Shown here: in pieces, positions 34,437 through 45,474 of the stretch
Position numbering within the stretch: the stretch's first letter is position 1
How the letters are laid out: every line of letters starts with the position of its first letter
DNA from: Plasmodiophora brassicae
Taxonomy: Eukaryota; Endomyxa: Phytomyxea; Phytomyxea; Plasmodiophorida
Reading direction: 5' to 3'
Length of the DNA stretch: 64,000 bases
Assembly: GCA_036867785.1 (NCBI GenBank)
Contig: CP145411.1
Coordinates: 1-64,000 of the forward strand
The notes under the pieces: model-generated
Database searches by the model: none
What the model was told of the DNA's origin: nothing
The model's input: the letters and a program-made list of their open reading frames with translations, nothing else
Program-made: the position numbers and the translations under genes

Positions 34437-36712
34437 ATGGCGTCGTCGCTGAAAACCGAGCCGGCTGCGTTCCTCGGCACGCCTCTGACCGGACGCCCCC
34501 GCGCGACAGCGTCGTCTGCAGGCGAGTCGGGGCGCCCGTCGCAGCCGTCCGACCGGTACAAGCAAGGTCAGTGACGTGGTTCGACGGGGAGTGTCGCGGC
34601 TGACGTCAACGTAGAATTGCAATCCGGATTGGTCAGTGACTATCGCGGCGGGCAGCGCCTTCACGGCGCATTCCATGGGTAACCACTACGCCGTAATGGC
34701 CATGGCTGCGACCCGGACACTGACCTCCAGTGTGCAGTGGGTGGTCAGCCGGGTACTTCAACACGGTCGGGTCGCTGGCCGGGTTCACGCCGTCGACGTT
34801 CGTCTCGTCGCGCCGGGCCGATGTGGCGACGCAGCGCCCGTCGCAGCCGTCGCGTCCCGAGGACTTCATGGACGACGAGGACCTCGCCGAGCAGGTCGCC
34901 CTGCGCCCCCAGACGCAATTCGCGTCGTCGACGACGACCGCCCCGGCCACGTCCGGCCCCGTGCCGCACATCGACGTCGTCGTCCGCACCATCGGCGTCA
35001 TGCTGATGCAGCGAATGGGATGGTCGCGTTCCAACCCGACCATCGGCAGGCCACGTGCCGCGTTGCGGTCGTTCAACGTGGAACCGCCGCCGACCGGCGT
35101 TGCCCCGCCCAAGAACGACGCGTACGGGCTCGGGTACACGCCCGAACCCACACAGCACCGCCTGTCGTCGCTGCTCGCCGGCGACCAGTACGACGCCGCC
35201 ATCACCGACGAGTACGACGACGTTGCCGCGGCGTCGTCGTCGCCGCCCCGGTCCGATGCGCCGCGCGCTGCCGTGCCCGGGTTCGTCAAGGCAATGCAGG
35301 GGACGCCGCCCGACCTGACGGGAACGGCAACGCTGTCGTCCCGCATCGTCGTCCCCGACGACTACCGGGCCGACGCGGTCCAGCTGCCCGAGCAGGTGAC
35401 GATCGCGCCGCGCCTCGAACGGTACCGGGCCGTGCTGCTGACGCCGAGGCAACGCGCGATCGCGCTCGGCGACGCCGCCGCCGCCGTCGAGCCCGAGGCG
35501 AGGCCCGCGTCCGTGTTCGAGCTGATATCGGCGGACGACCGCGCGCGCCTGTCCGCCTCCCTGTCCAGCATGTTTCGCGTCGGTGAAACGCTTCGCGTCG
35601 GCGCGGACGCGTCGGCGCCCGTCGTGGTGCACTACCCGGACGACCCGGCGAAGCAGGCCCGGTTCGTGCAGTACATGAAGCAGGGGGCGGGCGGCGCCGG
35701 CGACGCGACGCAGGCCACGTGGCGGAGCGCGTTGGAGGCGGACGAGTTCGCCCGACTGGCGACAGACGCCGCCGTCAAGCGGGAGCCGGGTGCGTCGCCC
35801 GACCAGGGCCCGGTCGCTGTCGCGCCGCACGACGCCAGCAGCGCCGCCCGGATGCGCATGTTCGGGGCGCTGACGCGCGAGTCGGACGCGTGGGCGCCGC
35901 CGCGCCTGCTCTGCAAACGGTTCGGCGTCCCCGATCCGTTCCAGGGTCGCGCCGTCCCGGAGCCGACCATCGTCGACCGGGACGCGCGCTTCCGAGCGCT
36001 GCTGGCCACGCTGCACCCGTCGTTGGTGGCACCGCGCGCGACGACGATCGCGCCGACGCCCGTTCGTCCCGACGACGGGGATGCGGACGATCGCGGCCCG
36101 GAGCCGCGTCCTGAACGCCCGCCTGTCGATCTGTTCAAGGCCATCTTCTCGGACAGCGAAGAGGACGACGACGACGATCAGGAGCAGGACGAGGTGGTGG
36201 TGGTGCCGGAGCAGGCGCAGGACGACGAGGCTTTGCCCGAGGCGTCGTCTGGTGCCCGACGCGCCGTGGTCGGCCCCGTGCTGCCCGCGTCGGCGCTGAC
36301 GGAACCGTCTGGCGTTGTTGCGGCCGCCGATCGTGGGCCTAGCACTGCTGGGGCAAGTCCATCGCCGGCTGATCGCGTCTCGCCTGTGGTGCACGTCGCT
36401 GAACGCGTCCCCGTCGTGCCGGATGCTTCGGTCGACCGGCACCGTGACAGGGAAGCGTCCGGGTCCCGCCCCCGGCAGCACCGCTCGCGGGAGCGCTCCG
36501 CCGTCAGCGACGAAGAGCGACGCAGGCATCGGTCCAGCTCAGCAGAGTCGTCGTCGCACCGGCGCCACAAATCGAAACGGAAGAAGCATCGCTCGTCGGC
36601 GTCTCGACGGTCCCATCGCACTGCCGAAGAAGAGGAGGAGCGGCGAATTCGGCATCTGGCTCGAAAACTAAAGAAGGCGAGGCGTGCTGGCGAGCACGGA
36701 GAGCAACGTTAA
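34437..36712 (+). CDS. GPATCH1: GPATCH1/TOUGH homologue (spliceosome-associated)
   Basis: Three exons: 34437-34555, 34637-34678, 34738-36712; introns 81 and 59 bases; 711 residues. The conserved DUF1604 start spans the exon joins: FLGTPL, DYRGGQRLHGAFHGGW, then SAGYFNTVGSLAGFTPSTF and RPEDFMDDEDL. The G-patch is degenerate (IGVMLMQRMGW followed by SNPTIG instead of a Gly-rich turn). The family blocks MFGALTRESDAWAPPRLLCK and PPVDLFKAIFSDSEEDD are present, and the C-terminus is RS/Lys-rich with a basic helix. GPATCH1 acts with DHX35 in late spliceosome quality control; Arabidopsis TOUGH links to RNA processing. Function is inferred from family. Upstream, 34374-34436 separates it from the EF-hand gene. 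Confidence 0.92.
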
Positions 36713-37216
36713 TGTATATCATCATCCGTACTCGCTGTTTTAATGTACCGGGCGCTTCGTGGCCGACATTGTGCACCGCTAGCGGCTGTGCATCCAGTCC
36801 GTCGCCGCGACACGCCAGTACTACAAACCTGAAACGCGCCTTAGGTCTCTCTCTCTCAGCGGGACACACCTGATCTGGGCGGCGTCCTTAAGACGAGGGG
36901 CCAGTTAGTCCAGAGCGATAGCGGTACGCCCTTGAGATACTGGCAGCGCACAAGACAACGCCGCCGGACACGGACGGCCACGCGCGTCGCGGAGGGCCGA
37001 CTGCGAGATTGCCGGGCTGCAAAGCACCCTGGGCCCGGCGCGGCCTGTTCGCGCAGAACAAAAAAGTAGGCGGCGCGGGCGCGACGGCAAATGATCGCCT
37101 GCTATCAGCGATCGGGCCGCCGCCGCCGCCTGGGACTCTGCCACGCAGCGCCGTCGAAAACGGGCGCGCCTCCGTGCAGATCCGCGGCCCGGCCCAGCAC
37201 GTCGATCCGTGCCCTA
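36713..37216. other. intergenic spacer
   Basis: About 500 bases with a short CT run (TCTCTCTCTC near 36846). No gene seen. Confidence 0.45.
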
Positions 37217-37618
37217 ATGATGGTGCTGTTCGGCGACCTCGTCAACGCGCTCGCCATGGTCGCCACCGTCGTCACCGTCGTGGCCGCCTCCTTTCGCACG
37301 TCCGTGCCGCGACCGCCCCCCGGCGCTGACGCCGCCGACGGGTGGCATCCCGACGCTGTCGTGACGGCGCAGCGACCGCCTACTAGTATAGCCTTGTCGC
37401 CGTCGGCCCCGCCGAATTCCTGCTCCGGCGCGAACGTGCGGGACGACGGGTTCCTGGAGGTGGACGATCCCGAGGAACGCGTCCAGCTGTCGGAGCAGTT
37501 CGGCTGGGTGGAGGACCGCGGCATCGAACCCCTGTCGCAGGCGGAGATCGACGAGTTCAACGCCAGGTACAATGGGGCCCTGCGTCCTGCGCCGGCACCC
37601 GCCCGCATCGCGTTATAA
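37217..37618 (+). CDS. small single-pass membrane protein
   Basis: 133 residues from ATG 37217 (or the adjacent ATG 37220). The first 28 residues form one hydrophobic segment (LVNALAMVATVVTVVAASF), signal anchor or signal peptide. A Pro/Ala-rich linker follows, then a compact acidic part: FLEVDDPEERVQLSEQFGWV and EPLSQAEIDEFNARYNG. Family not recognised. The open frame extends upstream but without coding character. Confidence 0.6.
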   Translation: MMVLFGDLVNALAMVATVVTVVAASFRTSVPRPPPGADAADGWHPDAVVTAQRPPTSIALSPSAPPNSCSGANVRDDGFLEVDDPEERVQLSEQFGWVEDRGIEPLSQAEIDEFNARYNGALRPAPAPARIAL

Positions 37619-37842
37619 CCCGTATATCTATAAGTACATGCTGATGGGCACACACACACGCTGCCAGGCGTCTGTGGGTGCGTCTATGCGATCACGTGCG
37701 CCCTGATCGGGACGGCCCTTCTGGATTGGTCTTCTCAGGGGTACCGTACTCCCCGACCGTCATGTGATCGTGGGGGGGCCGGCAACCTCCTCCTCGACCG
37801 ATCGAATCGGGACCCCAGCCGCACAACCGTATTGGCCCATCA

Positions 37843-38146
37843 ATGACGCGCATGAAGGTCGTCGTCGTCGTCGTTGCCGCCCTGGGGCTGCTGGCCGGTT
37901 CGCTGCCGCCTGCCCACGCCCTGTCGTTCGCCGCGCCTCCGCCTGGTACGACGAGATGCGACGACGCTGTTCGGCAGCCGCACACACCCGCGCGCTGACC
38001 AATGCTGACGATTAGTGATTCCGGGCGGGGCGATCGTCGCCCGGTATCCCGCCGCGACGACGGTGCCGCCGCCGACAACACCTGCAGGCGCGCATACGGG
38101 GTCGCCTTCCCAAGGCGGGCGTCAACCGTCCACGTGGCGCGCATGA
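37843..38146 (+). CDS. short secreted Pro/Thr-rich peptide
   Basis: ATG 37843 starts a clear signal peptide (MTRMKVVVVVVAALGLLAGS, cut near HAL). Unspliced, the frame stops at 37998 (51 residues). With a 70-base GT-AG intron at 37946-38015 the product is 77 residues and continues as PPVIPGGAIVARYPAATTVP, ending at 38146. Intron size and frame fit the other genes here, so the spliced form is preferred. Function unknown. Confidence 0.45.
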
Positions 38147-38341
38147 TGATGGCGGTCGGAAACGCGCGCCCCCGCCTGATGCGACGAGGGACACAGCGCT
38201 GACAATAAACTGAGACACAAGGCCTGTGCCCGGGAGTGATGTCGAACGCGCGGTGGTCACGACCCTACGTACCTACATAGGAGGCAGACGCCGCCGAAGT
38301 GACGCCCAGGTCGATGCACGTCACCCGACGTCCAACTGGCG

Positions 38342-39315
38342 TTATATGGGCCCATACCGGGCCATGCGCTCGGCGAACTGGGCGACGATCGACACCCGGG
38401 GGATCGGCCCCCGTCGTCGCGGTCCACTGTTGTTACTGCTGCCGCTGTCGTCGAACCACTGGCTCCGTTGCCTGCTGATGTCGGGGCTCTCTGGCACTGG
38501 CGATACGCCAGGCGCCGGTCGGTGGTTGTTGTGCGACGCCGGCGCCCGCCTGGGAGGCGTTTCTGGCACGAGAACGGCGCCAGGGCCGTGCTGGACCGCA
38601 TGCCGACCATCATCAGCGTCATCATCATCATCAGACGACGACGACGAAGATTCCGACAGAACGTGACGACGACGACGATGCTGAGTGGAGGACGCGGTCC
38701 TGGGGAGACGGGCGGCGGCCGGGGGTGCCTGCTCCGCCGACCTGGCCGCTCGGACGCGCATCGACGTGCTTCGGCGAATGAGCCGCTGCCGTCGTGGTGC
38801 CACGGCATCTTCGTCGACCAGGAACCCGTCCTGCAGGTCGTAGGCATTGAATTCGTCGCTGTCGCCGAATTCGTCGTGCGCGGCGGCGGCCTCTGCCAGC
38901 CCGTCGTCGTCGAATTCGCCATCGTCGCCGACGTCTGTAGGCAGAGCGGGCATGGCGACAGGTTAGTCCAGGAACCGTCAGACGTCCGACTGCAGCAGCG
39001 TACCTTCGGCTCTGCTCTCCGCCTGTTCCCTGTGCTGGACGCGAATCCGGACGCCGCCTTGGACGATGTGGGTGAACCGGGATTTACACCTGCGCCGACG
39101 GTCGTCAGTGCCCATCGTCGTCGTGCGACGGGGGGCGCCGCGTGCGTCACGTACAGCGGGCAGAGGTTGGTGACCGCGGCCCAGTCCATCAGGCAGCGAC
39201 GGCAGAACGTGTGGGCGCAGGACGACGGGCGCACCGACCTGGCGGGCGCCTCCAGGCATATCGAGCACGTGTGGCGGTCGTCGGCGCCGCCCATCGGCGC
39301 AACCTGGGCCGCCAT
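38342..39315 (-). CDS. RING-finger protein with acidic Ser-rich tail
   Basis: Three exons: 39155-39315, 39004-39089, 38342-38934; introns 65 and 69 bases; 279 residues from MAAQVAPMGGADD (ATG 39315). The RING is split by intron 1: CSICLEAPARSVRPSSCAH then TFCRRCLMDW..CPLCKSRF, with all eight ligands (C3HC4). The rest is an acidic region (EDVGDDGEFDDDGLAEA), basic patches and a poly-Ser/Asp run (SESSSSSSDDDDDADD). The C-terminal part ends RVSIVAQFAERMARYGPI. It resembles nuclear RING proteins of the PHRF1/TOPORS type in layout, but only the RING is certain. Probable E3 ligase. Confidence 0.8.
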
Positions 39316-39561
39316 CGCTGTCGATGGTCGACCTGCGGCGAGAAGCGCGCGCGCGCCCCCGCCCCCGAATCGGGCGCGCGCGGACCCCACAACCCGACGA
39401 TGGCGATCCCGAGGAACCGGGTCGCCCGACGACGACAACGACTGCATTCAGCTGGTGCGGCACCCGATTATCAATGCAATGGCCAGGGGTTGCGACTAGA
39501 TGCCGCTCTTTATGAAAGCTCTGTTAACGCTCATTTCGGGAACGTTTATAGTTCGGGCCGT

Positions 39562-40098
39562 CTACAGGACAATGGTGGCGCCGGTGATCCATTCGGCCCA
39601 GGCGATCAGGTCGCAGACCAGGGAGAACGTCGGGTACACGAACGTGGTCGGTCTGTTGTGTTCAAAGTTGAAGTGCCCAGTCCATGCGCAGGCGTAGGCC
39701 CAGGCCATGGCCAGCAGAGCGCGCGTCGTGTTGCCGGCCCACAGTTTGGCGCCGATTATACGTAGGCGAGCAGGACGACGGCCGCTTCCGCTAGGCCCGT
39801 GTCGTGGTGCCGGAACACGGGGAACGACACGATCCCGACCTGAACGGCAATGACCGTTGCCGGTAACAGGCCAGGGGTCGCGACGGCCGCCAGGACGAAA
39901 CCGGATGTGCCGATCCTGTGCAGCAGGACGTTGGTAGGATGGCGATGCTCCGCCTGACTGCAGCACGAACCGATTCAGGCGCGGATGGATATCACGAAGA
40001 CGTGGGCGCGCGCCTTACTAAACGGGGCGGAACTGACGAAGGCCCGGGTGGGCTTGCGCGTCGGACGGGCCACCGTCAGCTGGAAACAAAGTCACCAT
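39562..40098 (-). CDS. Mpo1-like (DUF962) membrane protein, possibly frame-broken
   Basis: Exon 1 from ATG 40098 (MVTLFPADGGPSDAQAHPGL) joins across a 61-base intron (about 39952-40012, donor GTAAGG) to YQAEHRHPTNVLLHRIG, a DUF962 hallmark. Three hydrophobic helices follow, then the second hallmark GHFNFEHNRPTTFVYPTFSL. DUF962/Mpo1 proteins are ER-membrane dioxygenases that shorten 2-hydroxy fatty acids; the conserved His residues are present. Between ...AVVLLAY and IIGAKLW the frame shifts near 39760, either a sequence error, a real single-base change or an unrecognised splice. Confidence 0.6.
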
Positions 40099-40099
40099 A

Positions 40100-40941
40100 C
40101 AACCAGGGTCGGGTGGCCCGTTAGCGTTGGCATATGTGACACAGCTGTTCGTCTCGTATCGCCAAGAATGTAGCGCCCTTGTCGAGACCATGTACAGATG
40201 TTCATGACGGTTACCATGTCTGTACCACAGAGCTTTCGAAAGAAAGTGGACGCGCGCGCAGACGACCCGGCGACGCTGCCGGTTGTCTGACAGTTCGTAT
40301 GTCGAAAGCGGAGGGCGAACTTCAATAGGTAGCATCGCGAGATTAGCTGGCATGGCGTCTTCGACGCTGCCTGAGTTGTCGCCAAAGAAAAGGACGCTGT
40401 CGTTTGCCACAGAATAGCACTGGTGATAATGGCCTCGTAGGAAACCAGCACCCAATGTCATCTGGAGGTTGCCAGCGATATTCAGGGTTTGGGAAATCCT
40501 CAATTCCAGGTTCTCCTTCATAAAGAAAATCCGACGCTCCATGGGGAACGTCCAGATGAATCCGTACAAAGGACCCCAGCGAAGCGTTACATCGGGTAGG
40601 TGCACCAACAAATGCATCTTATCAAACAACGGTTGAGCCTTAGAGGAAACAATGATGCTGCGCGCGGGCAGGACATACCGAGATCGTGAACAGTGATGGT
40701 GGCACGACTGAATCCAGTCGTGCCAGCGAATCGCGCAATTTCGAACAAATAGATTCCAAGTCTGACCACTGGAAGGCTTTCGCAAATAACGCCGATGCCG
40801 CATGCAGACACAGTTCGAAGGCACATCGCGTGCATAGCATCGATATCGTGTTCGTAGGAGTGGTTCCAGTCGCCACTTTGCCATCGATGTACTCGCCGCC
40901 GGTCTGGACACCATTCTGGGCAGTGGTGATCGGAGCGACAA
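40100..40941 (-). mobile_element. DUF4218-type DNA transposase remnant
   Basis: A 300-codon minus frame overlaps the start of the Mpo1-like gene. Its middle resembles the DUF4218 region of CACTA/EnSpm-like transposases: MHLLVHLPDVTLRWGPLYGF then IWTFPMERRIFFMKENLELR (family pattern HLPxxxxxxGPxxxFWxFPFER). No terminal repeats or catalytic DDE region were seen, so only the C-terminal part of an old element survives. Base composition is lower in GC than the flanking housekeeping genes. Confidence 0.5.
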
Positions 40942-40954
40942 TCCCGGCCGATTG
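40830..40954 (+). pseudogene. fragment of a seven-TM gene copy
   Basis: Plus strand reads VFVGVVPVATLPSMYSPPVW then TPFWAVVIGA, matching the sixth-seventh membrane segment region of the gene at 41664-43230 (IYVGVSPVATAPDFYSPSVW, TTFWSVVGIS). A further scrap, GTSKSTGSFL near 41430-41460, matches the following GISKSTASF. A second copy of the receptor gene once lay here and was cut by rearrangement or the neighbouring transposon. Confidence 0.6.
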
Positions 40955-41663
40955 AGGCGGCGTCAGCAGACGCCAACAAGACGCCGTCCCCACAGCGCAT
41001 CGTGAAGGTTGTACAAGGCTACACAATTCTCTTGTGTCGTGGTCATTTGTGGCCGGTACCGGCGTCAAGTGCTAATCCAAACATCTCCTGTGCGCGTCTA
41101 TAAAGGAATTGAAAGGTCTATATTATATCGTTTGGTGGTCCCAACCGTCATCACCGCCTTTTTCTGCCCAGCGAATGCGGCAGGCTGCGACCAACTACTC
41201 ATGGCATTACCGGCATGCGAATTGAACGGGTAACCGTCATGTTCTCCGACCCGACCGCTGTAGATTAGGCGTCAGCGTTAACGGAGAACGGTCACAATGT
41301 GGGGGCTTGTGCTCGGTGCGGATGCCTGCTTGCAACGTCGCTGCCATTGTCGGGGTCGTGCTTTGCCTATTGCTCAGCGACTTCACACACCCCACTCTCG
41401 TCTACGCCTCTTCTGAGTTGCAGCCTGGTACCAGCAAATCGACCGGGTCGTTTTTGACGTGTCGACACGGTCAAGTCGAGGCGCGCCAGACGTCGGGTTG
41501 TGCCAACCACAATAGAGTCAGACCTGGGTGCCGATCGTAGTAGATTTCCGCCGATCGATAATGAAAGCAGTCATCAAAGTGGCACCCACGAATTCTAACA
41601 TCCAGCATACTTTAGTCGCCCGTACCCGACGCGATCGCTAACCTGTACGTGGGGTCATTTGTG
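40955..41663. other. spacer without intact gene
   Basis: Lower GC, short ORFs only. A plus frame at 41307-41540 has a hydrophobic start but ends in receptor-like debris. Confidence 0.4.
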
Positions 41664-43230
41664 ATGAAGATGCAATTGCTGGTGGCTATGGTCGCCATGC
41701 TTGCGACCTGTGGGGTTGACGCCGGCCTGCAGGTCGTAGCCATGAATGGCAGCAGCGCTAATGGGACGATGCGAGTCCTGGTTGATATACCGTACGTGAC
41801 TACGGTCATGTCCAACACGGGTGTACAGCCGAGTGACAATGCTGAATCCGTCATTGCGTTTCCGAATGTGACCGTGTTTGATGGCGACCCATGCGTTGTC
41901 GGACTGAAGGGTGTATCGGGACACGCTGTCTTCCTCGTACAGGGATCCCCACTTCTATTGTCATGCTCGTTGCAACGGATGGCTACGGTACTCTCTGATG
42001 CTGGAGTCGCAGCCGCCTTCATTGGTACATATTCGGCGTGTCTCTGTCGTCATTCGGATTGCTGACAAGAGTGTAGATGACGGCGATAATGTCATGGGCC
42101 TGTTCGCGTTCAGTGTCGATGACACGAGACCATCTGCCATATTGGCGACCCGACGCCTTCCAATCATGTTGGCCGAGTTGAAGACGTTCGATTTTAACAG
42201 CGTCCTGAAAGCTATTGCCGACAATCCCGGTGCACAACTGCGAGGGCGCCTCGACGTCAACGTTTGGGTGGCGGCGTACTTATCGCCCGTCTACCAGATC
42301 TTTGTTCGATGGGTACCGGCCATCATCTATCTCACGACGGCAGTTCTTGCTGTTGCTTGGCTCGTGCAACGAATGCGCTTCATTGTCATCGACTATTCAA
42401 GGACGACGGTTACAGCGAGGCGGTCCGTCGGCACTACCTGTCAGTTCGTGTTGAGCAATTCCTGGAATCTGCCATCCATATCGCTGATGTTGGAGATGGT
42501 GACCTGCACCATGAATGGATGTGTACTGGCCATTGGTGGATTCATGTCGACATCCAACCTACCCAGTGGCATTGTCTACTTCTTCGGCACCCAGCTGTCC
42601 GGTGTTAATTTCGCCAGTGATGTTCTAGCCGCGCTGTTCTGGCAGCGAATGCGTCAGGCGCCGACCGACAGCAGACCTAGATGGACACCCGTTCGGATCG
42701 CCCGGACAAGTCTGATGGTCTTCGTCCCAATTGCCCTTGATACGTTGGCGTCGTTAACGTTGAGCGTTCCTGGAGTGGGACGTGCCATCGGTCCAAGCGT
42801 GGCTCTCAATGTGGCGGCGATTGCGGGTGCCGTTAATTGCTTCTGTCAACTGGTAATTGGCGTTCACTTTATGAACCACTCGATGCGATTCGTGATGGAG
42901 ACCAAAAACCTTCGCGCCCATTTCCGTCGCAGTAGCGACCGCGTGGATGCAGATATGGACGCTTTTGTAGCCCGCCTCGCGCGTTGGACTGCCCTACTTG
43001 GCCTGACGCAGCTCATTTACGTCGGCGTTTCGCCAGTCGCGACAGCCCCCGACTTTTATTCACCGTCCGTCTGGACGACATTCTGGTCGGTTGTCGGAAT
43101 CAGCAAATCGACGGCATCGTTCTGTCGTGTCAATATGTTCAAATCGCAGCGGAAAACGCCGCCGACTGCGTCGCTGGCGACCAACGCCAAGACGCCTACC
43201 AGACGAACTGTAAACGTTGTCCCCAAATAA
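41664..43230 (+). CDS. seven-TM receptor-like protein with secreted PA-like ectodomain
   Basis: ATG 41664 gives a signal peptide (MKMQLLVAMVAMLATCGVDA). The ectodomain (about 120 residues) contains DGDPCVVGLKGVSGHAVFL and MATVLSDAGVAAAFIGT, a pattern like protease-associated (PA) domains. The second frame carries seven hydrophobic segments (first VRWVPAIIYLTTAVLAVAWL; last VWTTFWSVVGISKSTASF) and a basic tail. The two frames do not join directly: either an 82-base intron (41988-42069, in frame, but removing PA-like sequence) or a one-base shift near 42040. The plan recalls PA-domain receptors with polytopic membrane parts; family unresolved. A fragment copy lies upstream. Confidence 0.6.
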
Positions 43231-43489
43231 ATAGCACATCACCGAGCGGCTCGCTGAGTAAGGCCAGATGACAGCTGTGTACCCTTTGTCTCCGTTATGC
43301 ATAAAACCGGGGAGGGGTTCCAAAAATATGGCTGGGTTGACTTTTAGTTCTTGCTGAAGGTGTGTGCGGACGGCGGTGTGGTGCACCCAGCTCACGCTGC
43401 ATCGTGTACACGGTGGAGCGTGCCTCGTCCTCCGGGGCCTCCTGCACGATGTCAATGCCCGGTTGAGGGCGATCTACGTCGTTGATTTG
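43231..43489. other. boundary spacer
   Basis: About 260 bases between the receptor-like gene and the duplicated subtelomeric block. Nothing recognised. Confidence 0.4.
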
Positions 43490-43910
43490 GAGGCCGCTCA
43501 CAGTAAGCAGGCGCCGACTCCTTGCTGGGCTTCCTCGGCGCACAGCTGGTTGCAACGTTGTCCACTGCTTCGTCGTACACGGCCGCCTGACATATGCCGT
43601 TCGTTGTGTTCGTCATCGCACGTCGCAGGCTGTCAACGTCGAGACGCGCGTGTCTGCCCCGCCTGTGCCGACGTCGTCACAGGCCAGCCGCACGGACCAA
43701 CGTCGAACGCACGACAGCCACACCTGCTGAACACCTACCGACGCGCCCGACACGTCTGGGCGACCGTCGTGCACGTCCATGACAGGTACGAGCAGTCGCC
43801 TAATGCAGTCCCGGTGGCCTCTAACATTTGCTGGACAGGACGCGACGACTCCCTGGGGCCGTTGTCGGAGCGACTACAACGCACCCTGCTGGACTCCTGC
43901 CAACACGCCT
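43490..43910 (-). repeat. internal copy of the subtelomeric repeat module
   Basis: On the minus strand this stretch aligns with the 866-1090 and 4375-4650 modules: it has 'cgtacctgtcatggacgtgc', 'cagacgtgtcgggcgcgtcg', 'ttcagcaggtgtggctg' and 'gatgacgaacacaacgaacgg' in the same order and spacing. A piece of subtelomere therefore sits 43 kb from the telomere in reverse orientation, next to the inverted copy of the ubiquitin-like exon. Confidence 0.65.
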
Positions 43911-43998
43911 GCGCGCGGTCTGAGTGCATCGCCCCCGTGGGAGGCCTACGCTGACAGGATCAGCCGACCCATGAACATAACGGGCGAGCCGCGGCGCT

Positions 43999-44256
43999 CT
44001 AGTACCTGGCTGGCATCGTCATCGAGACTGGGGCGGCGCTATGGAACAGCTGGATGCTGCATTCCTTGGAGATATTATACGAGGACAGCGCGGCGTCGTC
44101 CTTGAGGACCCGCCCGGCGAAGATGAGCGTCTGACGCGACGGCTGGAAGCCTTCGACGGCGAATAGCGTCTCTTTCAACGTTTGGACACTGGAGGCCAAA
44201 TCAAGGTCGACAGCGATCGTCTTGCCGGTGGTCTTCTTAATGAAAAGAAGGACCAT
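43999..44256 (-). CDS. isolated ubiquitin-like domain, copy of E3 exon 1
   Basis: 85 codons. The first 76 residues (from MVLLFIKKTTGKTIAVDLDL) are the same as exon 1 of the E3 gene at 11931, and at least 180 bases of upstream sequence are copied too, so the promoter may have come along. Past the domain one fewer C shifts the frame and it ends in ...VSMTMPARY before any C2 exon. If transcribed it would yield a free-standing ubiquitin-like protein without a C-terminal GlyGly, unable to be conjugated in the standard way. It could also be an inert duplication product. Confidence 0.55.
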   Translation of the reverse strand: MVLLFIKKTTGKTIAVDLDLASSVQTLKETLFAVEGFQPSRQTLIFAGRVLKDDAALSSYNISKECSIQLFHSAAPVSMTMPARY

Positions 44257-44639
44257 GTCGGCAACGGCGAGCGTCTTAGGAGCAGACCATCAGCGGGTGG
44301 GAGCGTGGACGTAGATGCAAGTGGTGGTGGTGGTGGCCGTCGTGCCGCTGGTGTGGCGGCGCAGGGATGGTGGACGGGACGGGTCGGGGCGCGGTCGACG
44401 ATTCGATGCGGCCCGTGACGCTGACGCCCGTCCTATGCCCGTGAACCGAACTTGAGCACGCTCGGCCTGCATCGTGCGATCGGAACCAGCCGCACCCAAC
44501 ATTGACGCTGCTTTGAAACGACCATCGACCGGGGCACTCCGATCCGTCGGCCTCTGGCTACAGTGGCCAGTAGCGACACTGAGCGCGGCAACCGTGCAGG
44601 ACCCCCGTTGGCTTATCGCCAACCGAGGCCCTGGAATTC

Positions 44640-45155
44640 CTGCAACTGAAGCTCGCGGGTGGTGGACGTGCTGATTTGAAGCGCGACCCTGGTGCCGGTC
44701 GTCTTTCTAACCTGGCGCTATTTCTATCCCGTGTAGCCGCAATGGTCTACCCGAATCACCCGTTCGCGTCTGCTCTTGTCGCCGGGTTCATGGGCACTAT
44801 GCTCGACACCGACCTCGATCGCAAACGATGCCTGCTATCGTTTATGCCCGAAGCCTTGGTAGCGCGTGCGGCGGCAGACAAGTGGCACGTGCGCACGTGC
44901 TTTGGGAAGAAACCGGGCCAGACGAGCGCTGGCCACCAGGACGAGCTCGACTACATGTACCGACGACAAGCGGTTCGCCCAGTCGCGCTTTGCCATGACG
45001 GAGGAGGATCGGAGCCTGGAGCGCGACCTCGACCTGAACGACGACGAGGAGTTCAAGTTGTCGAGTCCGACATCACGGTGGAAGCCCGGCGCGGCCGCAT
45101 CGCCGACCTGAAACGGGGCGTCGCCCAAGTGGCCGATTCTATACCAAGATGACCA
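44640..45155 (+). pseudogene. decayed fragment of an unknown gene
   Basis: Consecutive plus-strand pieces look coding but fall in different frames: RLSNLALFLSRVAAMVYPNH, CLLSFMPEALVARAAADKWH, then DDKRFAQSRFAMTEEDRSLE and SDITVEARRGRIADLKRG. There are at least two frame breaks. The protein is not recognised. It has no counterpart in the telomere-proximal block, so it was inserted or retained only here. Confidence 0.45.
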
Positions 45156-45474
45156 AGGTGATCGCCGAGGACGGCGATCCTGGCGTGGACGATTCGGCTG
45201 CGGGCGTGCCGATGATGAACGGCGCCGGCGACGACGGCGACGGGGGGCCATCGCGGGGCGCGGCGAACGCCGCGTATTCGACCGCCGATGCACGCGTCTC
45301 CCGATGGACTGGAACGAGCGCCGCAGCGACGGTCGCAGACCGGACCTCGCCGACACCTTCTGAAGGCGGGCCTCGAACTGCGCCTTGGCCTCGGCCTCAC
45401 GTTGTTGCCGGGAGACAGTCGACGAGATCAGCGTCGTCCGGCTTCCGGTCGATCATGACCCGGCAGCCGGTGCG

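Noticed and set aside
34745-36529. 594-codon minus-strand ORF
   Set aside because: Antisense of GPATCH1, which has clear family motifs on the plus strand.
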